From: an uncultured bacterium
Lineage (GTDB): Bacteria; Bacillota; Clostridia; Lachnospirales; Lachnospiraceae
Assembly (NCBI GenBank): GCA_905215775.1
Contig: CAJMRM010000011.1
Span: 1-64,000 of the forward strand
Direction of reading: 5' to 3'
DNA length: 64,000 nt
Each line of letters begins with the position of its first letter. The first letter of the stretch is position 1. A program made the translations under genes and the position numbers. Below are positions 42,852 to 50,901 of this stretch, piece after piece. The notes beneath the pieces were generated by a model that saw nothing but the letters and a program-made list of their open reading frames with translations, was not told the origin of the DNA and did not search any database.

Positions 42852-43028
42852 TTAGTTGTATTTACGCTTTCTTGCCGCTTCAGACTTTTTCTTACGTCTT
42901 ACGCTGGGCTTTTCATAATGCTCTCTTTTACGAATCTCCTGCTGAATACCAGCCTTTGCGCAGTTTCTTTTGAATCTGCGTAAAGCACTGTCTAAGCTCT
43001 CGTTATCTTTAACAATTACGTTTGACAT
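42852..43028 (-). CDS. rpsU: 30S ribosomal protein S21
   Basis: 58 residues: MSNVIVKDNESLDSALRRF at the start, the RNCAKAGIQQEIRKREHYEK core and a Lys/Arg-rich tail ending KRKYN. S21 is a small basic protein of the 30S subunit near the anti-Shine-Dalgarno region. It is a single-gene transcript with its own strong promoter, a leader of about 70 nt with an AGTTGT/ACAACT dyad (43051-43077) and a terminator. GGAGG lies about 14 nt before the ATG, with AGGTG nearer. Confidence 0.97.
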   Translation of the reverse strand: MSNVIVKDNESLDSALRRFKRNCAKAGIQQEIRKREHYEKPSVRRKKKSEAARKRKYN

Positions 43029-43104
43029 CGCTCACACCTAACCTCCCTCCAGTTGTGTAATTGTGCATAATACAACTGTTTGGGTATTTTTTAGCACTGG
43101 TATG

Positions 43105-43132
43105 ATTATATCATAAATTACACATTCGTCAA
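43105..43132 (-). promoter_or_regulatory. Promoter of rpsU
   Basis: TTGACG (43127-43132), a 16-base spacer and TATAAT (43105-43110) on the minus strand, in an AT-rich region after alaS. Confidence 0.8.
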
Positions 43133-43183
43133 TAGATTTTTTTGGAATTATGAAAAATTTGTAAAAAACTGGCTGATGCCGGG

Positions 43184-45823
43184 TTATCTTACCTGGGATT
43201 CTACGGTTTCGGCCACCTTTGCCAGGGCCTCGTCCACGCCTGCCGGGTTCTTTCCGCCGGCCTGGGCCATGTTGGGACGGCCGCCGCCGCCTCCTCCCAC
43301 CAGGCCCGCAATGGCCTTAATGAGGTTTCCGGCATGGGCTCCCGCCTTCTGGGCTCCGTCGGTGGCTGTGGCCATCAGGCTCACCTTTCCGTCCAGGACG
43401 GAAGCGATGACAATAACGCCCTCGCCCAGCTTCTCCTTTAACTGGTCGCCCAGGTTCCGCAGGCCGTTCATATCCACTCCGTCGGCACGGACTGCCAGGA
43501 CCTTCACGCCCTTAACCTCCTGTACCTGATCCATCACATCGCCCATGGCCTCCTTGGCGAGTTTGCTCTTCAGCTTCTCGTTTTCTGAGTGGAGCGCCTT
43601 GATCTCCTCTAACATTGCCTCGATCTTTGCAGTCAGGGCTCCCGGAGTCGTCTTGGCTGCCGCCGCCGCCTCATGGAGCTCCTTTTCGGTTTCAGCATAA
43701 TGGGCCATGAGTCCGTCGGAGGTCAGCGCCTCGATCCTTCTCACTCCGGCCGCGATCCCTGCCTCAGACAGGATCTTAAAGGAGCTGATGGAGGAGGTGT
43801 TGGCCACATGGGTCCCGCCGCAGAGCTCTGTGGAGAAATCTCCCATTCTGACTACCCGGACCGTTTCTCCGTACTTCTCTCCAAACAGGGCCATGGCGCC
43901 TGTCTTTTTCGCGTCCTCCAGACTCATCTCATCCGTCACAACAGAAAGACCTGCGTGGATCTCTCTATTTACGATCTCCTCCACCTTTTTGATCTCCTCG
44001 GAAGTCATGGCGGAGAAATGGGTAAAGTCAAAGCGGAGACGGTCTCTGGTCACTAAGGAACCGGCCTGCTCCACATGATCTCCAAGCACCGTCCTGAGGG
44101 CTTTATGGAGTAAGTGGGTGGCGCTGTGGTTTCTGGCCGTTAAGGCGCGGTTCTCCTCGTCCACTTTTAAGGTCACCGTATCCCCGGTCCTGAACATTCC
44201 CTTGGTCATCACACCCACATGGCCGACCTTGCCGCCCTGGAGATGGATCGTGTCCTCCACGGCAAACTCGCCGTTTTCCGATACGATCACGCCGGTATCG
44301 GCCTGCTGGCCGCCCATGGTTCCGTAGAACGGGGTCTCCTCCACCAGGATGGTTCCCCTCTGGCCGTCCGTCAGAGCCTCCACGATCTCATCCTCGGTGG
44401 TCAGCACTGTGATGGCGGAATCATGGACCAGACGGTCATAGCCCACGAATTTCGTGGTGACAGCCGGATCGATGGACTGGTAGACGGTCACGTCTGCGCC
44501 CATGTAGTTGGTGGTCTTTCTGGCCTTTCTGGCCTTTTCTTTCTGCTCCTTCATACAGGCGGCAAAGCCCTCTTCGTCCACCTGGAAGGACTTCTCCTCC
44601 AGGATCTCCTTTGTAAGATCCAGCGGGAAGCCGTAGGTATCGTAAAGCTTGAAGGCATCCGCACCGGAAAGGGTATTGGAGCCGCTCTTCTTCATCTCCT
44701 CTTCCATATCGGAAAGGATAGCCAGGCCCTGGTCGATGGTCTTATTGAACTTGTCCTCTTCCTCTGTAAGGACCTTAAAGATCATCACCTTCTTCTCCTC
44801 CAGCTCCGGATATCCGTCTTTGGATAAGGCGATAACTGTATCGGAAAGGTTGGCTAAGAACTTTCCTTCGATCCCCAGCTTTCTTCCATGGCGGGCAGCC
44901 CGGCGGAGCAGACGGCGGAGCACATATCCGCGTCCCTCGTTGGAGGGCATGATCCCGTCGGAGATCATAAAGGTGCAGGATTTAATATGATCCGTTACGA
45001 TACGCAGGGAAACGTCTGTTTCATAGTCCTTCTGGTACTCTTTTCCAGCCAGCTGGCATACCCGGTCCAGAAGCGCCTTGTTGGTGTCGATGGTGAACAG
45101 GGAATCCACATCCTGGACCACCACAGCCAGACGCTCCAGGCCCATGCCGGTATCGATGTTCTTCTGGGCCAGCTCCGTATAATTTCCATGGCCGTCGTTC
45201 TCAAACTGGGAGAACACGTTGTTCCATACCTCGATATAGCGGTCGCATTCGCAGCCTACGGTGCAGTCCGGCTTTCCGCAGCCATACTTTTCTCCCCGGT
45301 CATAATAGATCTCAGAGCAGGGGCCGCAGGGACCTGCTCCGTGCTCCCAGAAGTTGTCCTCTCTTCCAAAGCGGAAGATCCTCTCTGCGGGAACTCCGAT
45401 CTCCTCGTTCCAGATCTTAAAGGCCTCCTCATCGTCCAGGTAGATGGACGGATAGAGCCGGTCGGGATCCAGGCCCACCACCTGGGTCAGGAACTCCCAG
45501 GACCAGTGGAGGGATTCGGTCTTAAAATAATCTCCGAAGGAGAAGTTTCCCAGCATTTCAAAGAAGGTGCCGTGACGGGCGGTCTTTCCGATATTCTCGA
45601 TATCGCCGGTACGGATACACTTCTGGCAGGTACATACCCTGCGCCTGGGCGGGATCTCCTGGCCGGTAAAATAGGGCTTTAAGGGAGCCATACCGGCGTT
45701 TATAAGAAGTAAGCTGTTGTCGTTATGCGGAACAAGGGAGAAGCTCTTCATAGCCAGATGATCCTTGCTCTCAAAGAATTCAAGGAACATTCTCCTCAGT
45801 TCATTCACACCATATTTCTGCAT
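43184..45823 (-). CDS. alaS: Alanine--tRNA ligase
   Basis: 879 residues, full length. Class II catalytic core (about 1-240) with SLLLINAGMAPLKPYF; a helical tRNA-recognition part; the editing domain with HSATHLLHKAL and CGGTHV; a coiled coil and the C-terminal C-Ala domain with a glycine-rich GGGGGGRPNMAQAGG. AGGAGGCAAAAGACC precedes the ATG. There is no T-box, unlike thrS; it follows a 39-residue membrane peptide gene after 17 nt. After the stop a weak hairpin (GGC/GCC) and TTTTTT may terminate. Confidence 0.97.
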   Translation of the reverse strand: MQKYGVNELRRMFLEFFESKDHLAMKSFSLVPHNDNSLLLINAGMAPLKPYFTGQEIPPRRRVCTCQKCIRTGDIENIGKTARHGTFFEMLGNFSFGDYFKTESLHWSWEFLTQVVGLDPDRLYPSIYLDDEEAFKIWNEEIGVPAERIFRFGREDNFWEHGAGPCGPCSEIYYDRGEKYGCGKPDCTVGCECDRYIEVWNNVFSQFENDGHGNYTELAQKNIDTGMGLERLAVVVQDVDSLFTIDTNKALLDRVCQLAGKEYQKDYETDVSLRIVTDHIKSCTFMISDGIMPSNEGRGYVLRRLLRRAARHGRKLGIEGKFLANLSDTVIALSKDGYPELEEKKVMIFKVLTEEEDKFNKTIDQGLAILSDMEEEMKKSGSNTLSGADAFKLYDTYGFPLDLTKEILEEKSFQVDEEGFAACMKEQKEKARKARKTTNYMGADVTVYQSIDPAVTTKFVGYDRLVHDSAITVLTTEDEIVEALTDGQRGTILVEETPFYGTMGGQQADTGVIVSENGEFAVEDTIHLQGGKVGHVGVMTKGMFRTGDTVTLKVDEENRALTARNHSATHLLHKALRTVLGDHVEQAGSLVTRDRLRFDFTHFSAMTSEEIKKVEEIVNREIHAGLSVVTDEMSLEDAKKTGAMALFGEKYGETVRVVRMGDFSTELCGGTHVANTSSISSFKILSEAGIAAGVRRIEALTSDGLMAHYAETEKELHEAAAAAKTTPGALTAKIEAMLEEIKALHSENEKLKSKLAKEAMGDVMDQVQEVKGVKVLAVRADGVDMNGLRNLGDQLKEKLGEGVIVIASVLDGKVSLMATATDGAQKAGAHAGNLIKAIAGLVGGGGGGRPNMAQAGGKNPAGVDEALAKVAETVESQVR

Positions 45824-45840
45824 GGTCTTTTGCCTCCTGG

Positions 45841-45960
45841 TTACTGTTTATTTCTTCTGTCTCTGAATTTTTTCCCGCAGACAACGCCAAAGAAAGCGGC
45901 GGCCCCAAGGATCAGGAACTTTCCTGCGGTTTCTATAAAAGCAGCGAATAATGCGGTCAT
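45841..45960 (-). CDS. 39-residue membrane peptide upstream of alaS
   Basis: The peptide MTALFAAFIETAGKFLILG continues as a single hydrophobic segment (AAAFFGVVCGK) and a basic tail (KKFRDRRNKQ). AAAGGAGG lies seven bases before this ATG, which decides the start; a longer frame to 46023 has none. It is the first cistron before alaS. The one-helix, positive-inside tail shape is that of small regulatory or assembly membrane proteins; function unknown. Confidence 0.65.
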   Translation of the reverse strand: MTALFAAFIETAGKFLILGAAAFFGVVCGKKFRDRRNKQ

Positions 45961-46036
45961 AGACTCCTCCTTTTCCGGCTGTCCTTCAGATTCAGACGCC
46001 TGTGCATGATTCAAATGGCACATTTATATACAGTAT

Positions 46037-46065
46037 ATCATAATCTCAAATCCCCAGATATGCAA
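46037..46065 (-). promoter_or_regulatory. Promoter of the small membrane peptide and alaS
   Basis: TTGCAT (46060-46065), 17 bases and TATGAT (46037-46042) on the minus strand, about 75 bases before the peptide ATG. Confidence 0.65.
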
Positions 46066-46083
46066 GAAGAAAATTCAAATAAT

Positions 46084-46114
46084 AAAAACCGGGGCTGGAA
46101 GCTCCCCGGTTTTT
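46084..46114 (-). terminator. Terminator of the LprI-like gene
   Basis: AAAAACCGGGG (46084-46094) pairs with CCCCGGTTTTT (46104-46114). On the minus strand it ends in GGTTTTTATTATTT, directly after the stop codon of the LprI-like gene. Confidence 0.85.
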
Positions 46115-46115
46115 A

Positions 46116-46970
46116 TCATGATCCTGAAGCCGCCCCATCCGGCGTCCGCTCCAGGATCTCTTCATATTCTTCCATCAGCTCGTAGCATCTGGCCCGCGTT
46201 TCCTCCGCCATGGCCTTTCTGGACTCCAGAGTCTGGTTCTGGGGTACCGCCGACGCGTCCGCCGCTTTGGAAGCCGCCTGGTCCCTCTCCTTCATCCATT
46301 CCAGCTCCGAGATCCGCAGGGCCTCCGCCTCCTCCCCGGACATCCTGGCCCGGATGGAGCCGTAAACCAGGTTCAGCTCCTTGTCCCACAGGCTCCAGAG
46401 CTGCTCTGCCGCCGCATAGGCGGAAACGGCGTTCTCCTCTTTCAGACTCCCCTGGTACTGCCAGGACAGCTCCCTGGCCTTTTCCAGGCGGTCCTCCAGC
46501 TCTTCTTTTGTAAATACACTCCTGGCCTCCGCGATCTCCTGTCCGGGAGCCGAAGCCTCTGAAGGCACCGCCGGATCCAGAGGGGATTTTACCGTTTCTG
46601 CTGCGGCCATATCCGCCTCTGCCTCCGGCATCCCTGTTTCATCCGTTTCCTGCTGCTCCGCCGCTGTCTCCGGGGCGGCCATGGCCGCCCGGGGCGCCGC
46701 CGGACCGTTTCCTCCTGCTGTCTGGGGGGCTTTTTCCGCCCTTTCCCGGCCGCCTGCGTCCGCCGGTTCCATCATCCTCTTTAGGGAAGCCTCCGGTACG
46801 GATGCTTCCCTGGGCACAGATATCTGTGCCCCGCGGATCTCCGTTTCCGTTTCGGCCGCCATGGCGGCCTCTGTGCTCTCCCTCACATAGCTGCTGGTAA
46901 CGCTGGTCGTAAGGATCCCGGCAGCCAGGATACAAAGGACTGTGAGCCACATTCCATTCCGTCTGTTCAT
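46116..46970 (-). CDS. Secreted or anchored LprI-like protein
   Basis: 284 residues. An N-terminal hydrophobic segment (MWLTVLCILAAGILTTSV) is followed by about 140 residues of Ala/Glu/Pro-rich low complexity. The C-terminal helical domain has WDKELNLVYGSIRARM and RISELEWMKERDQAASKAA, the pattern of LprI/DUF1311 domains, here without the usual cysteines. LprI of mycobacteria inhibits lysozyme; that is not implied here. GGAGCTGATAT precedes the ATG. The 210-base gap upstream (46971-47180) has only a weak possible promoter (TTGTGT-17-TATGTT). Confidence 0.65.
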   Translation of the reverse strand: MNRRNGMWLTVLCILAAGILTTSVTSSYVRESTEAAMAAETETEIRGAQISVPREASVPEASLKRMMEPADAGGRERAEKAPQTAGGNGPAAPRAAMAAPETAAEQQETDETGMPEAEADMAAAETVKSPLDPAVPSEASAPGQEIAEARSVFTKEELEDRLEKARELSWQYQGSLKEENAVSAYAAAEQLWSLWDKELNLVYGSIRARMSGEEAEALRISELEWMKERDQAASKAADASAVPQNQTLESRKAMAEETRARCYELMEEYEEILERTPDGAASGS

Positions 46971-47180
46971 ATATCAGCTCCGTTCGGTATGTTCTTTTAT
47001 TTCTGGTCTGTTTCGATTTTTCTCTTCGGATACCGGCCCTCTGGACCCTTGAGCCTGGTATCATGAAATAAAGATAACATAAACGGAACCACTTGTGAAC
47101 ACAAATCGCAAATTAGTAATATTTTGTAAGATTATCGTAACTTTTTTCACAGGTCCGGCGTCACGGCCTGTCCTCCGGGA

Positions 47181-47660
47181 TCAGGGCTCCAGTCCCGGAT
47201 CGGTCAGAAGGCCGGTCCCGTCTGCCGCCCCTGTGGCCAGCCGGTCGCACCGTTCGTTCTCCGGATTGCCGTCGTGGCCCTTGACCCAGAAAAAAGTGAC
47301 CACATGGGGCTCCATGGCTTTTAAAAGCCGCTTCCAGAGATCCGTATTTTTCACCGGCCCGCTTTTGGGCCGCTTCCAGTCATGCTTCACCCAGCCGTCG
47401 ATCCACTTCTGGTTGAAGGCGTCCACCAAATACCGGGAATCCGAATAAAGCTCCACCTGGCAGGGCCGGTTCAGTGCCTCCAGCCCCGCAATGGCCGCCA
47501 TCAGCTCCATCCGGTTGTTGGTGGTCCGTACATAACCGGCAGACAGTTCCTTTTCGTGGAGCGTCCCCTCCTTGTCCACAAACTGGAGAACAGCCCCGTA
47601 GCCGCCCGGCCCGTCGGGATTCCCGCGGGCCGCGCCGTCTGTGTATAACGTTACTTTCAT
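47181..47660 (-). CDS. rnhA: Ribonuclease HI
   Basis: 159 residues. Cuts RNA in RNA-DNA hybrids. Catalytic acids are seen in LYTDGAARGNPDGPGGYG (Asp8), NRMELMAAIAGLEAL (Glu), LYSDSRYLVDAF (Asp) and the late ENERCDRLA (Asp). The basic KHDWKRPKSGPVKN segment is the substrate-binding handle. GGAGGGAAAGGATC precedes the ATG. It lies 27 nt after the beta-CASP nuclease, suggesting a small RNA-processing unit. Confidence 0.95.
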   Translation of the reverse strand: MKVTLYTDGAARGNPDGPGGYGAVLQFVDKEGTLHEKELSAGYVRTTNNRMELMAAIAGLEALNRPCQVELYSDSRYLVDAFNQKWIDGWVKHDWKRPKSGPVKNTDLWKRLLKAMEPHVVTFFWVKGHDGNPENERCDRLATGAADGTGLLTDPGLEP

Positions 47661-47687
47661 GAAAGATCCTTTCCCTCCGCCGCTCCT

Positions 47688-49289
47688 TTACAGATCCCAT
47701 TTGTCGCAAAGGGCATTGACGTCTGCTGTAAATTTCTTTATGTCCTTGTTGGCGCATTCCCGGTTTTTCCGGATCACCCGCATCAGGCGCTCGCCGGCAG
47801 CCAGAAGAAGCTCGAAGATGGTCCGGTTCTCCTTCTGCCGTTCTGTTTCTTTGCGGATGGGAACGCCCACGGTCTGCTTAAGCCACGCTCCTGCCGCCAG
47901 ATCATAGACCGATCCGGAGAACGGAGCCGCCGCCTCAAATCCATACTCCGTATGGAGAAGGCCTGCAAAGCTGGTGCACACATTGTCGTCGCCGTGGACC
48001 AGGAATACCTGGGACGGCTTTTCCTTAAAGACCGAAACCCATGTGATCAGCCCGTTCATGTCTGCGTGTCCGGAAATTCCGTCCAGCTTTTCGATCCGCG
48101 CCTCCACGTCGATGGTCTCGCCAAAAAGCTTCACCACCTGGGCTCCCTCCAAAAGGCTCCGTCCCAGAGTCCCCACTGCCTGGTATCCGGCAAAGAGGAT
48201 GGTACATTCGGGACGCCACAGGTTATGCTTTAAGTGGTGGCGGATCCGGCCGGCATCACACATGCCCGCCGCAGAGATGATCACCTTGGGGGTCATATCA
48301 AAGTTGATATTTTTTGAATCCTCGCTGGTGATGGACAGCTTAAGGCCCGGGAAGCCGATGGGGTTGATCCCCCGCTTCACCAGATCCATGGCCTCTTCAT
48401 CGTAGCATTCCATAATGTTTTTTGTAAACACCTGGGTGGCCTCCACCGCCAGGGGACTGTCCACGTAAACCTCAAAATCATCATGGCCCTTTATGAGCTT
48501 TTCTTCCTTTATCCTTCTCATGAAATAAAGGATCTCCTGGGTACGACCCACGGCAAAGGCCGGGATCACCAGGTTGCCGCCCCGGTCCAGGGTCTCCTGA
48601 AGGATATGGGCCAGCTCGTCGATGTGCTCGTGGGTCCGGTCATGGGTCCGGTCGCCGTAGGTACATTCCATGACCACATAGTCCGCTTCGTCGATATAGC
48701 TGGGGTTTTTGATCAGCGGCTTATTCTTATTTCCGATGTCACCGGAGAATACGATCTTTTTCTCCAGGCCCTCTTCTTCCATCCAGACCTCGATGGAGGC
48801 CGAACCCAGAAGGTGGCCCACATCGGTGAACCGGATCCTGAGTCCTTCGGTCAGGGTCAGCACATCCCCGTAATGGCAGGGGACAAAGTGGGTCAGTACG
48901 CCTTCTGCGTCATTTATGGTGTAAAGAGGCTCCACCTCCGGCTTGCCGGCACGCCTGGCCTTCCGGTTTTTCCACTCCGCCTCCATTTCCTGGATATGGG
49001 CGCTGTCTTTTAACATGATATTGCACAGATCGCAAGTGGCCTGTGTGGCAAAGATCTGCCCCCGGAAGCCCTTCGCATAGATCAGCGGCAGAAGTCCCGT
49101 GTGGTCGATGTGGGCGTGAGTGATCAGGATATAATCCACATCCGGGATCGGAAACGGAAGTTCCGCATTTTCATAAACATTCCCCCCCTGCTCCATTCCA
49201 TAATCAACCAGGATCTTTTTCCCGCATGCCTCCAGGCAGTGGCAGCTGCCGGTCACTTCATGGTTGGCGCCAATGAATGTTAATTTCAT
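47688..49289 (-). CDS. Beta-CASP metallo-beta-lactamase-fold nuclease (YSH1-like)
   Basis: 533 residues. Metallo-beta-lactamase motif THAHIDHTGLLP, preceded by VDYGMEQGG and followed by CHYGDVLTLTEG and GHLLGSASIEVW. The beta-CASP part has VVMECTYGDRTHD, VIPAFAVGRTQEIL, PKVIISAAGMCDAGRI and VHGDDN. Such enzymes are RNA-processing nucleases related to CPSF73/MTH1203 types. A C-terminal helical tail of ~60 residues (after ETERQKEN) is extra. The start at 49289 is decided by AGGAGGGG before the ATG; the frame to 49325 lacks one. Confidence 0.9.
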   Translation of the reverse strand: MKLTFIGANHEVTGSCHCLEACGKKILVDYGMEQGGNVYENAELPFPIPDVDYILITHAHIDHTGLLPLIYAKGFRGQIFATQATCDLCNIMLKDSAHIQEMEAEWKNRKARRAGKPEVEPLYTINDAEGVLTHFVPCHYGDVLTLTEGLRIRFTDVGHLLGSASIEVWMEEEGLEKKIVFSGDIGNKNKPLIKNPSYIDEADYVVMECTYGDRTHDRTHEHIDELAHILQETLDRGGNLVIPAFAVGRTQEILYFMRRIKEEKLIKGHDDFEVYVDSPLAVEATQVFTKNIMECYDEEAMDLVKRGINPIGFPGLKLSITSEDSKNINFDMTPKVIISAAGMCDAGRIRHHLKHNLWRPECTILFAGYQAVGTLGRSLLEGAQVVKLFGETIDVEARIEKLDGISGHADMNGLITWVSVFKEKPSQVFLVHGDDNVCTSFAGLLHTEYGFEAAAPFSGSVYDLAAGAWLKQTVGVPIRKETERQKENRTIFELLLAAGERLMRVIRKNRECANKDIKKFTADVNALCDKWDL

Positions 49290-49361
49290 AGAACCCCTCC
49301 TGTCGTTTGTGTGATACCGGTCCATGACCGCTTTTAAATAGTTATATAATTATAGCACTTT

Positions 49362-50834
49362 TCAGATAATAATGCAAATCATTCCTCCATTACTGTCATT
49401 GATTATTTTCTGCAGCGTATCCTGGAGCTTTGCCTGGCAATCCTCCGTCATCTGGGAGATCTTGGCCTCCATGCCGTCCTCCACGATCTGCTCCACGGAT
49501 TTCCCGAATATGCTGGTCTCCCAGACCCCGTCCTCCTTCTGTGCGCTTTTCTTTATGTAGGCGATCAGATCCCTGGCCTGCTCCTCGCTTCCCACAATGG
49601 GCGCGATCTCTGTCTCGATATGGGCCTTGATCAGGTTGATGGACGGGGCCTGGGCATGGATCTTGATGCCGTATTTATTGCCGTGGCGGATCAGCTCCGG
49701 CTCCTCCAGGACGATCTCCGACTTCTGGGGCATGACGATGCCGTAGCCCCTGGCCCGCACCTGGCTTAAGGCATTCTTTACCTTTTCATACTCGCTCTCC
49801 ATGGACGAAAGCCTGGCCATGGTATGGAACAGCTCATACTCATCCCGCACAGGCACCCCGGAAAATTCGCTGATGACCTTAAAATAACAGGATTCCTCGG
49901 TCTTTACCTGGATCTCCACGGTCCCGTTGGCCATTTCCATGCGGCTGACGGTCATCTCCCGGATCCCCTCTCCCGCCGGAGCCAGGTTTTCTCCGCCCAC
50001 GTCCTTCATCTGGTCTGTCCTCTTTAGGATCTCCCTGGCGCTTTCAATGGCCGCCGCCTTCAGGGGATGATCCTCCGGAAGGATCTCCATCCATCTGGGA
50101 ATATGGAAACGGAGCTCCGTCACAGGAAACTCCGTCAGCACCGTGGCCAGAATGGTCTCGATATCCTCCTTTTTCAGCTGCTCACAGTTCATGGGAAGGA
50201 CGGTGATCCCATGGTCCTTTTCCAGCCTCTGCGCCAGCTCCCGGGTCTCCTCCGCGTAGGGTCTGGCAGAGTTAAGGAGCATCACAAAGGGCTTTCCGAT
50301 CTCCTTCAGCTCCCGGATGGTCTCGTTTTCCGCATCCAGGTAATCGCTTCTCTTCAGCTCTCCAAAGGAGCCGTCGGCCGTCACCGCGATCCCGATGGTG
50401 GAATGGTCCCGGATCACCTTCCTGGTCCCGATCTCCGCCGCCTGGGTAAAGGGGATCTCATGGTCATACCAGGGCGTTTTCACCAGCCGCTCCTCTCCGT
50501 TTTCCTCGTGTCCGGCCGCACCCTCCACCATAAAGCCCACACAGTCCACCAGCCGCACCCGGGCCGTGATCCCGTCCTCCAGGGAAAGCTCCGCCGCCTC
50601 CTTGGGAATAAATTTGGGCTCCGTGGTCATAATGGTCTTTCCGGCGGCGCTCTGGGGCAGCTCATCCCTGGCAATGGCCTTCCCATGGCCCTCCGGCAGC
50701 CTCGGAAGCACCATCAGCTCCATAAACCGCTTGATGAACGTGGATTTTCCCGTGCGGACCGGCCCGGTCACGCCGATGTAGATCTCTCCGCCCGTCCGGG
50801 CTTCAATGTCCTTATATACCTGAAAATTGTCCAT
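49362..50834 (-). CDS. spoIVA: Stage IV sporulation protein A
   Basis: 490 residues, the family length. SpoIVA is an ATPase that polymerises on the forespore surface as the coat basement layer. The opening FQVYKDIEARTGGEIYIG and Walker A TGPVRTGKSTFIKRFMELMV are conserved; the C-terminal coat-attachment region follows. The gene lies after gpsA in a housekeeping operon, but a perfect inverted repeat covers its ribosome-binding site and a sigmaE-like -10 lies in the loop (see separate entries). Confidence 0.97.
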   Translation of the reverse strand: MDNFQVYKDIEARTGGEIYIGVTGPVRTGKSTFIKRFMELMVLPRLPEGHGKAIARDELPQSAAGKTIMTTEPKFIPKEAAELSLEDGITARVRLVDCVGFMVEGAAGHEENGEERLVKTPWYDHEIPFTQAAEIGTRKVIRDHSTIGIAVTADGSFGELKRSDYLDAENETIRELKEIGKPFVMLLNSARPYAEETRELAQRLEKDHGITVLPMNCEQLKKEDIETILATVLTEFPVTELRFHIPRWMEILPEDHPLKAAAIESAREILKRTDQMKDVGGENLAPAGEGIREMTVSRMEMANGTVEIQVKTEESCYFKVISEFSGVPVRDEYELFHTMARLSSMESEYEKVKNALSQVRARGYGIVMPQKSEIVLEEPELIRHGNKYGIKIHAQAPSINLIKAHIETEIAPIVGSEEQARDLIAYIKKSAQKEDGVWETSIFGKSVEQIVEDGMEAKISQMTEDCQAKLQDTLQKIINDSNGGMICIII

Positions 50835-50835
50835 G

Positions 50836-50884
50836 AAAATACCCCCTTTTTATACTACCAGAGTATATGCAAAGGGGGTATTTT
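50836..50884 (-). promoter_or_regulatory. Inverted repeat covering the spoIVA ribosome-binding site
   Basis: AAAATACCCCCTTT (50836-50849) is perfectly complementary to AAAGGGGGTATTTT (50871-50884). Within the 21-base loop is a second perfect dyad, TATACT-N5-AGTATA (50851-50867). On the minus strand the 3' arm AAAGGGGGTATTTT holds the Shine-Dalgarno and ends one base before the spoIVA ATG. In a transcript reading through from gpsA the site would be sealed. The structure could also partly terminate the gpsA operon, though its T-run is short. Confidence 0.75.
50862..50869 (-). promoter_or_regulatory. Candidate sigmaE -10 element of spoIVA
   Basis: CATATACT on the minus strand matches the sigmaE -10 consensus and lies in the hairpin loop. 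A start about seven bases downstream (near 50855) would leave out the 5' arm and free the ribosome-binding site. The -35 region at 14-15 bases upstream is weak. SpoIVA is a sigmaE gene in Bacillus. Confidence 0.45.
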
Positions 50885-50901
50885 ACAGAACTGGAAAAAG
50901 C

